NCBI GenBank assembly: GCA_963854835.1 | Contig: OY978526.1 | Coordinates: 30,059,073-30,123,072, forward strand | Source of the DNA: Megamerina dolium | Lineage: Eukaryota > Arthropoda > Insecta > Diptera > Megamerinidae | DNA: 64,000 nt | Direction: 5' to 3' | In this document: piece by piece, positions 36,000 through 47,043 of the stretch | Layout of the letters: each line of letters opens with the position of its first letter | Position numbering within the stretch: position 1 is the first letter of the stretch | The notes under the pieces: generated by a model | Told to the model about the DNA's origin: nothing | What the model saw: only the letters and a program-made list of their open reading frames with translations | The model's database searches: none | Made by a program: the position numbers and the translations under genes

Positions 36000-37689
36000 C
36001 GGATTTAGTCACCAAAAATCTATATAATAGGACTACTCTGCTCCATTGGAGATTATAGGCTTGAACTTATTTGTATTCTAAGATGTTATGAGTTATGGAT
36101 GATTTATGGACAATCCAATAGAACAATTATCGGATTGAGTTTAGCAGAGTCAATAATTTGAGTTATTGCAAAGCAACTGAAGCACTTCCTTAAAAGAACG
36201 AACATTAAATTAGCACCTTTTCTCTTATCAATAGAGGGGATATATCTTGAATCAATTTTCGCATTGGTTACAGGGCATGCTCAAAGGATATGTAGTGAAC
36301 TGTAACAACTTCAATAGAATAGTAAAATATCGTATGAGCTTCGATCTTCAACTTCATTATAGCGAAAAATGTTTAAATGTTTAGAAGACGCTATAAATAT
36401 TTCCAAATTGGCCTGAAAAAGCCTACTCAACAAATATCAATCCTAATTCAGAATGTTAATATGAAAATGCGAATGCAAAACACAAAAATGCTTAATGTCA
36501 ACAATTGCAATTTTAATTCGCATTCGTTGGTAAACCAAATTGAGCACCACTGAGTGATTGAACACAAATGTCAGAGTTAGATTCATTATGATTGATGTTG
36601 ATTTTGTGATTTGATGTATGCAGTGATTTTTATTTGATTTTCATTTTTAAAGATTTTTTTTTCTAAAAATTGCAAAATTTTGCAATGATTTATCAGCAAT
36701 ATTTTATTATTTATTTATTTTAAAATAATTTTTTTTAGAATATTTTTCGAAAGGATTTATTTATGCAGAAGTACACAGCTCAATGGCAATTTCGTTTAGT
36801 AAGCATATGATGAATTAAAACTGTTTAATTACATTTTGTATTTTTAGTATTGTGAAAAAAAAAATCAATAAAAATTCATAAAAAAATATATATACAGTAT
36901 TATGTAAGCGTAAATGTACGAGCATAACAAAAATCACTTTATGTCATCATTATTATCATCATCATCATTGCTTTTAATATTAGCAATTTCATGGACTACA
37001 CGTTTTGAGCCTTCGCAATACAATTGTATTGATTTCAATAATTTCTAAATAAATAACATGCATATGAACAAATGTACTCTATATATTTGTCTAGTTATCT
37101 ATCTATCTCACATTTTCCACGAATGTTATCAATTAAAATTCAAAATGAAAATTTTTCATTTGCATATTTCACACACACACCCAAACTATAGATGAAAATG
37201 TTCGTAGTGAGCAGGATAATATTCGCAAATTTTTATACGATTAAATGGACAATGCAAATAAATGTCAATAAATATCTGTGTATATGCTAATATACATGCG
37301 TGATTTCTGGTATGTTTGCCAATAATTCACATGCTTATGATTGGATTTAATCATACAACTATTGTAGAATATCAATGCATGCAAGTATCTATATTCGTGA
37401 TTAAAGTGATTGGAGTATTTGCATCCATTTATGCTGGCTCATTGATGAACATTTTTTTTGCAGTTGTTTTGTTTTGTCAAAGTAAACATCATCGAAGCAT
37501 TGAAATGCATTCGTAATTTATGCAATTATATAAAATGAAATGTATGTCATTTAGAAATATATCTTTTTATTTCTCTCCATTTTATGAATATAAAGATAAT
37601 ATATAATAGTTATTTAATAAAATATCGGCTTTGTTTTGTGCTTAAAAATCATTTATTTTTAAGAATTCGGTAAAAAATATGTCATTCAA
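36000..37689. other. AT-rich non-coding DNA
   Basis: No gene or element recognised; (ATC)n near 36953-36968. Confidence 0.5.
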
Positions 37690-37960
37690 AGTAATATTTC
37701 CTCATCTTTCTGGCAATTTATGGATTCTATCCCAAAAGAACTTTCAGTTCTTGGGATAGAGTTCAAAACGAATCGAGACAATTTTTAACTCCGGTGACTG
37801 AACTGAAGCGTATTCCATTAAGGGCGCTCTGCATGGACTGGAACAAGTGGTAATCTGAAGACGCCAGGTTTGGGCTATAAGGCGGTTGGGGTAAAATTTC
37901 CCCCAAAAATACAATACAAATCGACTAATATCCACATAGCTACCCAGAAATCGTCTCTAA
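37690..37960 (-). pseudogene. mariner (D,D34D), C-terminal remnant
   Basis: The minus-strand frame reads GEILPQPPYSPNLASSDYHLFQSMQSALNG, the block with the third catalytic Asp (retained in SSDYHLF). RFSSVTGVKN and CLDSF follow, then after stops FFWDRIHKLPER. This is the canonical end of a mariner transposase. Nothing of the HTH or the first two Asp residues is found to the right. Different in sequence from the other mariners in the window. Confidence 0.82.
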
Positions 37961-38689
37961 AACGATGAAGTATACTACTGCTGCCATTCATTTTACCTCG
38001 CCAATATTTTGTCCCAACACACACTGTTCTTTATCTCTATTCCTTAAGAGGGCTTATACAACAAGAATGTTAAAATTCATCAAAAACCGACAAATGATCC
38101 CATAGTGACCCCATAGTCTACTATAGAGTGCAATGTATGATTGACCTCCATTAAACTAATGGCTGTAAGAATTTGGAAACTAGGTGGATCTAAACCTCTA
38201 GTATATTTTTGCTTGATCTGAAATAAATTCTTGGATTTTTATGTTTATCGCTGAGTCAGGTTGTCAAGGTTTTGCATAATATGTATGATGTTATAACATA
38301 TACATTAAAAAAGGCATTTTTTGTGAAGTATTCTTGTTTTGGATTAAGTTTGTCCATGAAACAATGTTTTTCAAATTACTGGAATTTTGACTTCATTTCG
38401 TGAAATCTATCTATGGTTCCTTCAAAGTGATTTTTCGAGATGGGCCATTATGTTGACCATGAAACTATAGTGGAGTTTCGATGTGAGTATTGTTGTTTTT
38501 TTTTTTAATTTCTTCTATTTATTGTATCTTTCTTACGAAACTAACAATAATTATACAAATCTTATATACTAAAAAATACATTTTGTTGATTCTACACTAA
38601 TGTGTACATCATTCAAATAAATTAAGGCAAACAAATATAACATGTGATGTCATGAAGGACATATATAATAGTAATGAGAGATTATGTAA
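37961..38689. other. AT-rich non-coding DNA
   Basis: Nothing recognised. Confidence 0.5.
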
Positions 38690-39716
38690 AAGATATATTT
38701 AAAACATTTTTCCTTTTTAGTCTTTTAATATATTTAAGCTTAAGGAGCTCTCTCGCTACAGTATTAGGATGATTACTTAGTCGTTTAGAGTAACGTTGGC
38801 AATGTTTCCCTATGTCTATTTTAATAGTGTCAATCTGTAGGTCCTTGTGTATATTTGTGTTACTGATGTACCAAGGAGCTCGGCAGAGACGTCTAAGGAT
38901 TTTACATTGAACACGCTGAATTTTCTCAATATTAGAGTTTGAAGAAGTGCCCCAAAGCTGATTGCCGTAGCTCCAAATTGGTTTAATGGTGGACTTGAAT
39001 ATAAGCAATTTATTATGAAGTGACAATTTCGAGGCGTTTCCAATCAACCAATGAAGTTTGGCTGCTTTTAATTTAGCATGCTATTGCTTTGTTTCAATGT
39101 GCTTCTTCCAGGTTAGCCTTCTATCGAGATGAAAGCCTAGATAGGTCACTTCGTTTTTTTGTGGTATTTTTTTACCATTAATTTGTAGTTGAGGGCATGT
39201 TTTTCTGTTCAACGTGAAAGTCATATGGACGCATTTTGATTCGTTGATTCTAATACGCCATATCTCCAGCCAGTGTTGTACTCTTTTTAAGTGACTGCAG
39301 TTTTTCTGACGCTTTACTGGGATTATCATCGACGCTCAATATTGCTGTATCTTCTGCAAAAGTTGATATGAAAAGATTGCCATTTGTTGGTATATCTGAA
39401 GTGTAGATTAGATATAAAAAGGGACCTAAGACGCTTCCTTGCGGGACCCCAGCCATTATCGTACGTGTTTGAGTTAAATACGATCTTTGTTTAACCATAA
39501 GTTTCCTATTCAACAGATAGCTCTTTAATATTTTGCAAATGTTATCAGGAAAGAGACAACCGATTTTGTGAAGTAGACCATCATGTCAAACCTTATCAAA
39601 AGCTTGTGCGACGTCCAGAAATACTGCTGAGCAGTACTGCTTTGCTTCGAACGCTTTTGTAATGTTAGATACTATTCTGTGAACTTGTTCTACTGTACCA
39701 TATTGTTAGTATTGTG
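38690..39716 (-). pseudogene. Jockey-like non-LTR reverse transcriptase, 5' truncated
   Basis: Minus-strand Pol fragment. From the right: EQVHRIVSNITKAFE, AVFLDVAQAFDKV followed by a TGA in place of Trp (palm motif A), HDGLLHKIG, GVPQGSVLGPFLYLIYTSD (motif B), STFAEDTAILS (motif C; the family has FADD, so the first Asp of the pair is Glu). After a frameshift near 39300 come CSHLKRVQHWLEIW, NEVTYLGFHLDRRLTW and IKPIWSYGNQLWGT, running to a stop near 38685. GVPQGSVLGP with this thumb is typical of the jockey clade, which lacks RNase H, and none is seen. The 5' part, including endonuclease, is absent. Inactive. Confidence 0.9.
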
Positions 39717-41064
39717 ACATTTGAAATATAATTGATGAACTTTTTAGGCTGAACCCCTATAAGAAAGAGTTCATCTCTAAGTGCATGACCTGCTTATTCA
39801 AATTCTTTTTGGTTAGTGTTACAAAAAGAATACTAATAGACAAGTTGATGTTAACAATTAATGCTGTTGATGGTTTCAATAGAAAATGCAAGTTATACAA
39901 AATAAGAAGAAGAAAAACCCTCACAAGAATACTACAATATGTATCGTGTGAAAAGTGAAATTGCGTTTGACGCAATGCCAACTAAAATTGGATACAATTG
40001 TATGTAAAAGGCAAGACAACAATGTAAGCACTAATTGCAATGTTTGCGCGTTAAACAACAGCTAACAATGGCAATAAGTATATGTTTTAATTTTCACAAA
40101 CGTTAAAAGTAACCAAGTATGTTGGCTTAAAGCCAACAAGAAATACAATTTTAATTTAAGTTTAACATTTCGAGTTTATTTTCTACCAACTTGCACAATA
40201 TTAAAGTATATATGCGTACCATGGAGGCAGTTGAATGATAAAGTTTTGCCAACTCGTCACTTCTATATGTAATTGTCTTTTGGTATTCAACGAACGAAAA
40301 AAAAACGACATTTTCTTGTAATTATGCATGGTCTCAGTTGTACGATTTATTTTGATCTATGCGACGCACGTATTACTTACATAGATACTCACACACACAC
40401 ATACATCACTGTTGTTGGTGTTGTTGTTGTTGAGTACAGCATTTTAAATATTGTCCTTGATACTCTTCATTATAGCGACTAATGAAGTTGCCGCTTTAGA
40501 GGCACCCAAGCGGCAGTAAGTAATAGTAGAGAAGCAACAGCTAACAATAGCTTAAAGTAAGAAGATGTCAACTGCGTCAATGACTATGGCATACGATGTT
40601 GACAATGATGATGTTCTTACAACATTCTTCTTACCTAGTACATACTTACACGACCCTTTATCATATGTATTGCGATTTAGTTGTCTTGTTTCTTGGCATC
40701 AATTTGATATTGCCTTTGTAAAACTGATGATGCCTGGATGATGTTGGCGGGATTTTTTGTCTATTTTCTTCCTCAATTTTTTTTAATCTTGTGGAATTCA
40801 TTAAAATTGTATAAAACTAAACTACTGATGCAATAACCACCTTTCATCTTTAAAATAAATTTATGCAATATATAGAGTATTTTGTCCTCAGCATCTTAGT
40901 TGTTGTTTTCGTCATCTTCATTTTTTTCTATTGTAGTAGTTTGTAATAAAAATGCAATTTACAAATTATGCACAGTAGTGCACTATGTACCGATATTTAT
41001 TGGTGTGCTTTGCGGAAAAAATATTGAGCCTTTTTCTTAACAGTTCACTTTACGCTATAATATA
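39717..41064. other. AT-rich non-coding DNA
   Basis: No gene recognised. A small hairpin GCCGCTT..AAGCGGC sits near 40489-40513 and (GTT)n near 40412-40431. Confidence 0.5.
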
Positions 41065-42318
41065 AGGTCTAGTCAAAAGAAATCCATTATTTTTGCATTG
41101 AAGGATTTATTTAGCATAGTTACAATGGTCCGATTTAGGCCAAATATACACCGTTTTGTTCGATAACGTGTTGCAATATTGAATATGATTTCATAATGCC
41201 ACTCTCATAGAAACCCTCGTCCCTATTGGCAAAAAACTGGGACAGTCGATTTTCACAAGATTCTTTTGAGGCGAATTTTTCACCATTTCATCATTTCATA
41301 GACAGGAATAGTTAGTAATCACTTGGTGCCAGGTATGAACTATAAGGTGGATGCTTACCTCTCTTCCAACCAACCTCCCGGAGCTTCTGGCGAGACACTA
41401 TCGATGTGTATGGCCTGGCGTTGTCCTAATGGAACACAATTCCTCTCCTATTGGCCAAAGCTGGCCGCTTCTGGGCGATTGCTTCCTTCAGACGGTCCAA
41501 TTGTTGACAGTACAGGTCTGAATTAAGAGGTTGGTCGTAGGGGAGCAGCTCATTGTAGATGATTCTCTGCCAGTTCCACCAAACACATAGCAAAATCTTC
41601 CTGACCGTCAATCCTGGCTTGGCCACCGTTTGCGCCGGTTCACCGCAATTCGACCACGACCGTCTTCACTTGAAGCGACCCACTTTTCATCACCAGTAAC
41701 TATACGCTTCAGAAATAGATCGATTTTATTGCGATTCAGCAGCGATTCACAGATGGAAATTCGGTCCATGAGTTTTTTTTTGCTTTAACTCGTGTGGCAC
41801 CCATGCATCGAGCTTTTTTTGTACTCAGCTTTATTTAAATGGTTTTAAACGGTTTTTTGTGCGATGTTTAGTTCCTGGGCAATGGAAACAGTGCTTACAT
41901 GACGGTCAGACTCTACGATTTCCATTATTTTATCGATATTTTCTTCAATTGGCCTTGCATCTTTGACATCAAAATTACCGGAATGGAATTGACGAAATCA
42001 GAATTACACGTGATTGGCTGTTACAGTATCAGGACCATAAACACTATTCGCATTTTCAGCCATCTGGCTTACGTTTTCGCCTTTATCGAAGAAAAACTGT
42101 AAAATATGGCGTATTTTCTCTTTACTGGTGTCCATTTTTGACGCGTGCTCAAACAATACTGAGTCAAGCAATCACAAAACTGCCTGAAGAGTTTATTTAG
42201 TACGAAATCCTATCTTTATAACGCCATCTAGCTTAAACCGCTCGCACTTATACAATACGAGATGCAGATTACTAAAGCAATTTATTGGAAAAATAATGGA
42301 TTTCATTCTACTACAGCT
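41065..42318 (-). pseudogene. mariner (D,D34D), copy B of a two-copy family
   Basis: Near full length (1254 bp) on the minus strand, flanked by TA on both sides. Inverted repeats share tgaaatccattattttt-like cores with diverged tips (aggtctagt and agctgtagt). N-terminus HILQFFFDKGENVSQMAENANSVYG. The first-Asp block TGDEKWVASSEDG is kept. LLCVWWNWQRIIYNELLPY is followed by LANRRGIVFH, where the Gln of HQDNARP is a TAG stop. The third-Asp block LAPSDY runs into another stop. Several small indels. Same family as 32.2-33.3 kb but with different lesions, so both come from separate insertions. Confidence 0.92.
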
Positions 42319-42365
42319 TATGTAATATGATTTTGGTGCTTAAGAAGCTACTAACTTGTTTGTAT

Positions 42366-42500
42366 GTTCTGTAGCTCAGCGGTTTTGACAATTTTTTTCC
42401 ATCAACTATAAGCTTTCATGTTACAAAGTCCCAAAAAGTGATACCACAAGAGTCCAGCGGTCCCGAAACGATTAATATAAGTAAGTAGGCTCAAGATCCT
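42366..42500 (+). repeat. tRNA-derived SINE, copy 6 (internally deleted)
   Basis: A box region gtagctcagcggtt at 42371 is retained, followed after a large deletion by degenerate body sequence (aagctttc..gttacaaagtcc, aaagtgataccacaa, ggtcccgaaacg) that lines up with 45.61-45.70 kb. Oldest-looking copy. It begins about 50 bp from the mariner end. Confidence 0.6.
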
Positions 42501-44489
42501 CGTTCTTGATCCGAAACGTAAGTGTGAAAGACGCTGTGCATAGATTTGTACGGTTTCAAACTCAAAGCACTTAGCTTAGAGTCACTTCGATGGAATATCA
42601 AATGAGAGTGAAAAAAAGATTGAGATGATCATTTTATAATGTCAAAATAATGTCGAAAAACTCGATGTGCTGGAGAAAATTCGAAGAAAATGAAATGACA
42701 ATGTAGCGAGGTGAAGTTTTGTAGACAATAATAATACCAGTACTGATGGCAATGGTATTGATGGTTTGGAGGTTATTAACAGGATGTGCTAGCAGTTCAA
42801 TATTCACCTTCTGAAAATGGGGAACTATCAGGAAATGAGACAGTATGCAAGCAGTCTGCTTTAGCGCAAAAAACACATATTCTAGTTGGAAGTATTTCGG
42901 TATTCCGTATTTCTTTGGCTTAAGCCTTTATAATCTAACCTAACCCTAAAAAATGAAAGTGTTGGAACTTGGGCTTTTTCCCCAACAATATGTACACTCA
43001 GCATTAGCTTAGAAAGAAATTTACGTTCACTAAATATTCACTGCTCTTATAAATACAACACGATACCTGCTAATACAATATATGTATATATACCATAGGT
43101 ATCTAAGTATGCTGCTAGATTTAATCTATTCGCAAGTTTTTCATTTTTACTTTCCGCTTTGCTGTCTTTGCTTTAACATTTTTCTTCATTCGTGTGCAGA
43201 ATCTGCGGTTCTTGGTTGTCTTCTATATATTTTTCTGCAATTTGCTCTCTCTCTGAGGTTGCATAAAGTTTTGCTACTCTACACAACGGTGTGCACACAT
43301 ATAGTTACATATACATGTGCAAGAAGAAAGGTGTAATACTCATATATAGCGGTAAAGTTGACTGCAACGCATAAATAACATTTTTGCTATACTTTTATAT
43401 GAGTATGTACCATACAAGTCTGTTTGTATCGTATATACATAGTAACTAAGTAAGTAGTCAAAGATGCTGCTGACGGTCTGACGGTGAGTTGATGTAGCAA
43501 TAAGTGTAAATTGTTCGTAAAAGCTTTTCACTGAATTTATTGTGTGGAAATGTCAGCCAAAGCGGAATGAATGGCAATAGGCATTAGGTAGGGGTATGAT
43601 AGAAACAAGAGCAATGTGCTTATGCACATATAGCGATATGATGAGAATGTTGTTGTTGTAGTTGTAAAAAAGTTAAACTCATATAGTAGAAAGTAAGTGA
43701 AGTAAAATTGCATATATCGTATATACTACATAGTAACTAAAAATATATTGCTAGCAATGAGAAATATAACTTTGAAGGGATGTTTATTGCATTGTTTTAG
43801 GCGACGACCAGACTCATTATAAAAGACTTTGCTTATTTTCTTTAATTTTCTATTCTGTTACTTGACTATACATACATATGTACATATATGAATGTATATT
43901 TGTGAAAAGTTCATATTTAATATTGTACCATACCATATGTATGTAGTTCATATACATATATGAATTTGTTTAAATAATTCGTAGTACTTGCTAATCTCTG
44001 CATTAATAATGTAAATGCAAATTGTACTCGTACAAGCACAACAATAAGAAGCAAGAGCAAATACGCTAATCTCTGCAATCTAAATCCACCAGTATCCCAT
44101 TAGTTTAATCGCATGACCCTCTTTCCTACTCGTACTCTTTCATATGCACTCACACAACAATGAAACAGAAACACAGACACACACACATGGAAACACATAG
44201 ACACGTTATACAAATGTAAGCTTATTTATATTCTATGTAAATATAACCTAAAAGTGCAACAAAGGTTGAACACAGAAAACAAATACGCGCAACGAAAAAT
44301 ACAAATACAACAACACAAACGCATATGTACGTATTTATAATTTTATTTTTTTTTTTGAGGGCAGAAACAGAGCGTAAACAAGTGGTTGTTGCATGCATCT
44401 ATGCACAATCATATAAATATGTATTGTATATACACAAGAACTGTCCAGAAAAATGTATAGAATTTCTTTTCTGAAAATCGTAAAGGCCT
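42501..44489. other. AT-rich non-coding DNA
   Basis: No gene recognised. A taacctaaccc word at 42939 resembles the A/C-rich tail seen after the RNase H fragment at 45.38 kb, a possible trace of another 3' end. Confidence 0.5.
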
Positions 44490-45395
44490 AGAACCAAGAT
44501 GAAATACCTTTAACTTCTTCACAGATGGTCCGAAAACAATGAAGGGGGTTGGGGCTGGTGTTCACTGTACAAAATTGGACATAACTCAGTCGTACAAGCT
44601 CCCAGAATACTATACGGTCTTCCAAGCAGTAGTCTTTGCGGCAAGAATGGCAGCTGAGCTAGCTCTTACTAGAACCGCTGCCGGATCAAAAATTATTTTC
44701 TACGTAGACAGTCAAGCGGCAATTAAAGCAGTAATCGCGCAATGCCCCACATCCAAGAATGTACTGACGTGTCAAGAAACATTAGAACGATTAGCCGCAG
44801 ACAGAAGACTACGGATATATTGGACAATGGTATACAGGGAAACGAGACTGCCGATCGAATTGCCAAACAAGGCGTTCATGCCACTATGTACGACGCACAA
44901 CAATCTAAACTCAAGCATGATAAGTAATGCAGCAAGGAGGTGGAGGAGTATAAACACCTGTAGGACTGCCAAAATAATGCTTGGGTTACATAACGACAAC
45001 TGCTCCAAGCTGATTCTGTCTCTTAACAGAGTAGAGTGCAGAGCTATGGTTGGCGCAATCACGGAACACGGCCTCACGGCATCCCATGCTCACAAGATGG
45101 GTCTAATAGAGAACCACGGATACAGGAGATGTAGAGAGTCAGGTGTCCAGCACATTGGTAGAACCCGCTTATTTTGCTTTGGAGCCGCGAAGTTCCGCGA
45201 TATAGCTGAAGCAGGGGCCTTAAGCAAAAGAGCACTCTTAAAATTCGCAATGAAAATCGAAATATTTAAAGATCTTTACAGCTCGTAACTAGGCCTAGAC
45301 GCTTTGGTATCACTAAGGACCCATATAGCGTCTATGTGTGACCTCTTCGCGGATGTCTGCCAGTATAACCTAAGCTAACCTAACTTTTTCTGAAA
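44490..45395 (+). pseudogene. Non-LTR retrotransposon RNase H and C-terminus
   Basis: Plus-strand Pol fragment. NFFTDGPK (first RNase H Asp) at about 44508, then YKLPEYYTVFQAVVFAARMAAE (the Glu of the AEV-type motif is Val here), FYVDSQAAIKAV (third acid). A frameshift near 44828 separates this from GIQGNETADRIAKQG, the last RNase H block. The C-terminal domain follows: NTCRTAKIMLGLHN, LILSLNRVECRAMVGAITEHG (LTGH-like), then YRRCRESGVQHI. It ends with a taacctaagctaacctaac tail. The broken catalytic set and frameshift show it is dead. Probably an I- or R1-related element; clade uncertain. Confidence 0.82.
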
Positions 45396-45438
45396 ACTCT
45401 GGAAAAACTAAACGTCGCACTCTTGCAGTATTGTTTCG

Positions 45439-45822
45439 AGGGTGTCGTAGCTCAGTGGTTAGTGTGTTGGCCTTATGATCTGTAGGTCGTGGGTTCAATC
45501 CCCGGCTGAAGCATAACAAATTTAATATTGAACAGATTTTTCTTTCGAATGGTACCCATCTGTCGGCAACCAATTGCAATTCTTCCGGCAGTAACAATTT
45601 GCCACGGAAAAGCTTCTAAGAGAACTCTGTGACAAAGCTCAGAGAAAGTGATGTCGCAAAAAGTTTCTGCCGTTCGGAACCGGCTAAAATATGTAGGTCT
45701 CTTCCAATACTGGCAAAAATTTAACACGCACACAACAGTAATGGAAGAGAAGCTCGGCCAAAGAGCCCTTTGAGGCTTTAAGTGCCACATATATATGCAT
45801 ACTTATATATATTTTCCGACTC
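45439..45822 (+). repeat. tRNA-derived SINE, copy 5 (best A/B boxes)
   Basis: Plus-strand, near full length. Head with A box TAGCTCAGTGG at 45448-45458 and B box GGTTCAATCCC at 45492-45502, about 34 bp apart, matching the RNA polymerase III promoter of a tRNA gene. The tRNA-unrelated body follows (tgtcggcaaccaattg, aatttgccacgg, gacaaagctcagag, gttcggaaccgg). The 3' end is gccacata at 45784-45791 with an AT-rich tail. Target duplication not clear. Confidence 0.92.
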
Positions 45823-45839
45823 CGGAGAATTTATAAAAA

Positions 45840-46900
45840 GAAATAAATAAACCGAAAAATTAAAGAGTTCAGCACCATCGAAAAATACATATCTTGCACA
45901 AAGCCAAGTAAACAGATATTTTTTTCGAAAAAAAGTACTTTTGTGCTGGGTGTAGGCATGTCTTTCATCCGATACGAACTATATTTAAGTATACACGTAT
46001 GTCGATAAAAGGAATCGTATAAGTCGTGCTCCAATCCTATAGCTCTTTATGATCGTGAGTAAAATTGAATACATTATTTTGTAAGTGAGGTAGGCGTAGT
46101 TTTTATCCGATATAGCAAATTTTCAAATTTGTTTGTTTTGAAGCACATATTATATATTAGTTTGATAGCTTTTTTTTATTTTCATATATAAAATGTGAAA
46201 ACATACTTATGTAGTCATACTTTTGTATGGGAGGTAGGCGTGTTTTTTGTCCGATTTATTGAATTTTTCAATATGTCTATTTCTCAATAAATTTAACTAT
46301 ATGTAACTAGTGTCAGTTTGATAATTTGGTTTTCTCGTTCACAAAGTGTAAAAACATACTTATGAAGTCATTCTTTTGTATGGGAGGTATATGTAGTTTC
46401 TATTCGATTTAGTCCATTTTCAAATATTTATATTCTGACATAAATCTAATAGTATTTAATGAGTTTCAGCTTTTTAAAATTTTTATTTACACTCACAAAG
46501 CTGAAAAATATACTTATGGAGTCATTCCTTTATATGGGAGGTAAGCTTAGTTTGCATCCGATTTTCAAAAATTTTTAATATATTTATTCTTAAGTAAAAA
46601 TAGTAGTATGTAACAAGTTTCAGTTTAATAACTTTTTTTTTGTCGTGTACATAGTAAGAAAATATACTTATGAGATCAAATTTTTGTATGGGAGATAGAT
46701 CAGGTTTTCGTACGACGACATCCATTTCCTAAAAAAAAAGTAAATTTTGTGGTAATTGTGATTTTAAGCACCTAGCTTGAGCTCTAAAGCTTAGAATTTT
46801 CGAGCGAATAGTGTAAAAATACACATTCACAACATATTTTTGTATGGAGAGTAGGCGTAATTTTCATCCGATGTCGCTCGGTCCCAAACCTATTGAATCT
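45840..46900. repeat. Tandem array of diverged ~150-bp modules
   Basis: Six units marked by GTATGGGAGGTAGGCGT or degraded forms, with the box near 46093, 46237, 46388, 46543, 46695 and 46854 (intervals about 144, 151, 155, 152 and 159 bp). Each unit also has acatacttatg.agtca before the mark and ..ccgat.t....ttttcaa after it. No coding frame. The same module type occurs at 0.65-1.1 and 23.8-24.6 kb. Confidence 0.8.
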
Positions 46901-47043
46901 TCAACGAAAATAATCTTCGATACCAATTTGCAGCGCAATCGCTTCATAATTAAGGAAGTTTTACAAATTTGTATGTCTTGCCAGTATCTTTAAAATTTAT
47001 TCTAGCTTATAAAAAAAAACCACACACGCATGGAAAAACAACT

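Noticed and set aside
40489..40513. GCCGCTT/AAGCGGC hairpin
   Set aside because: A 7-bp stem with an 11-base loop is expected by chance in 64 kb.
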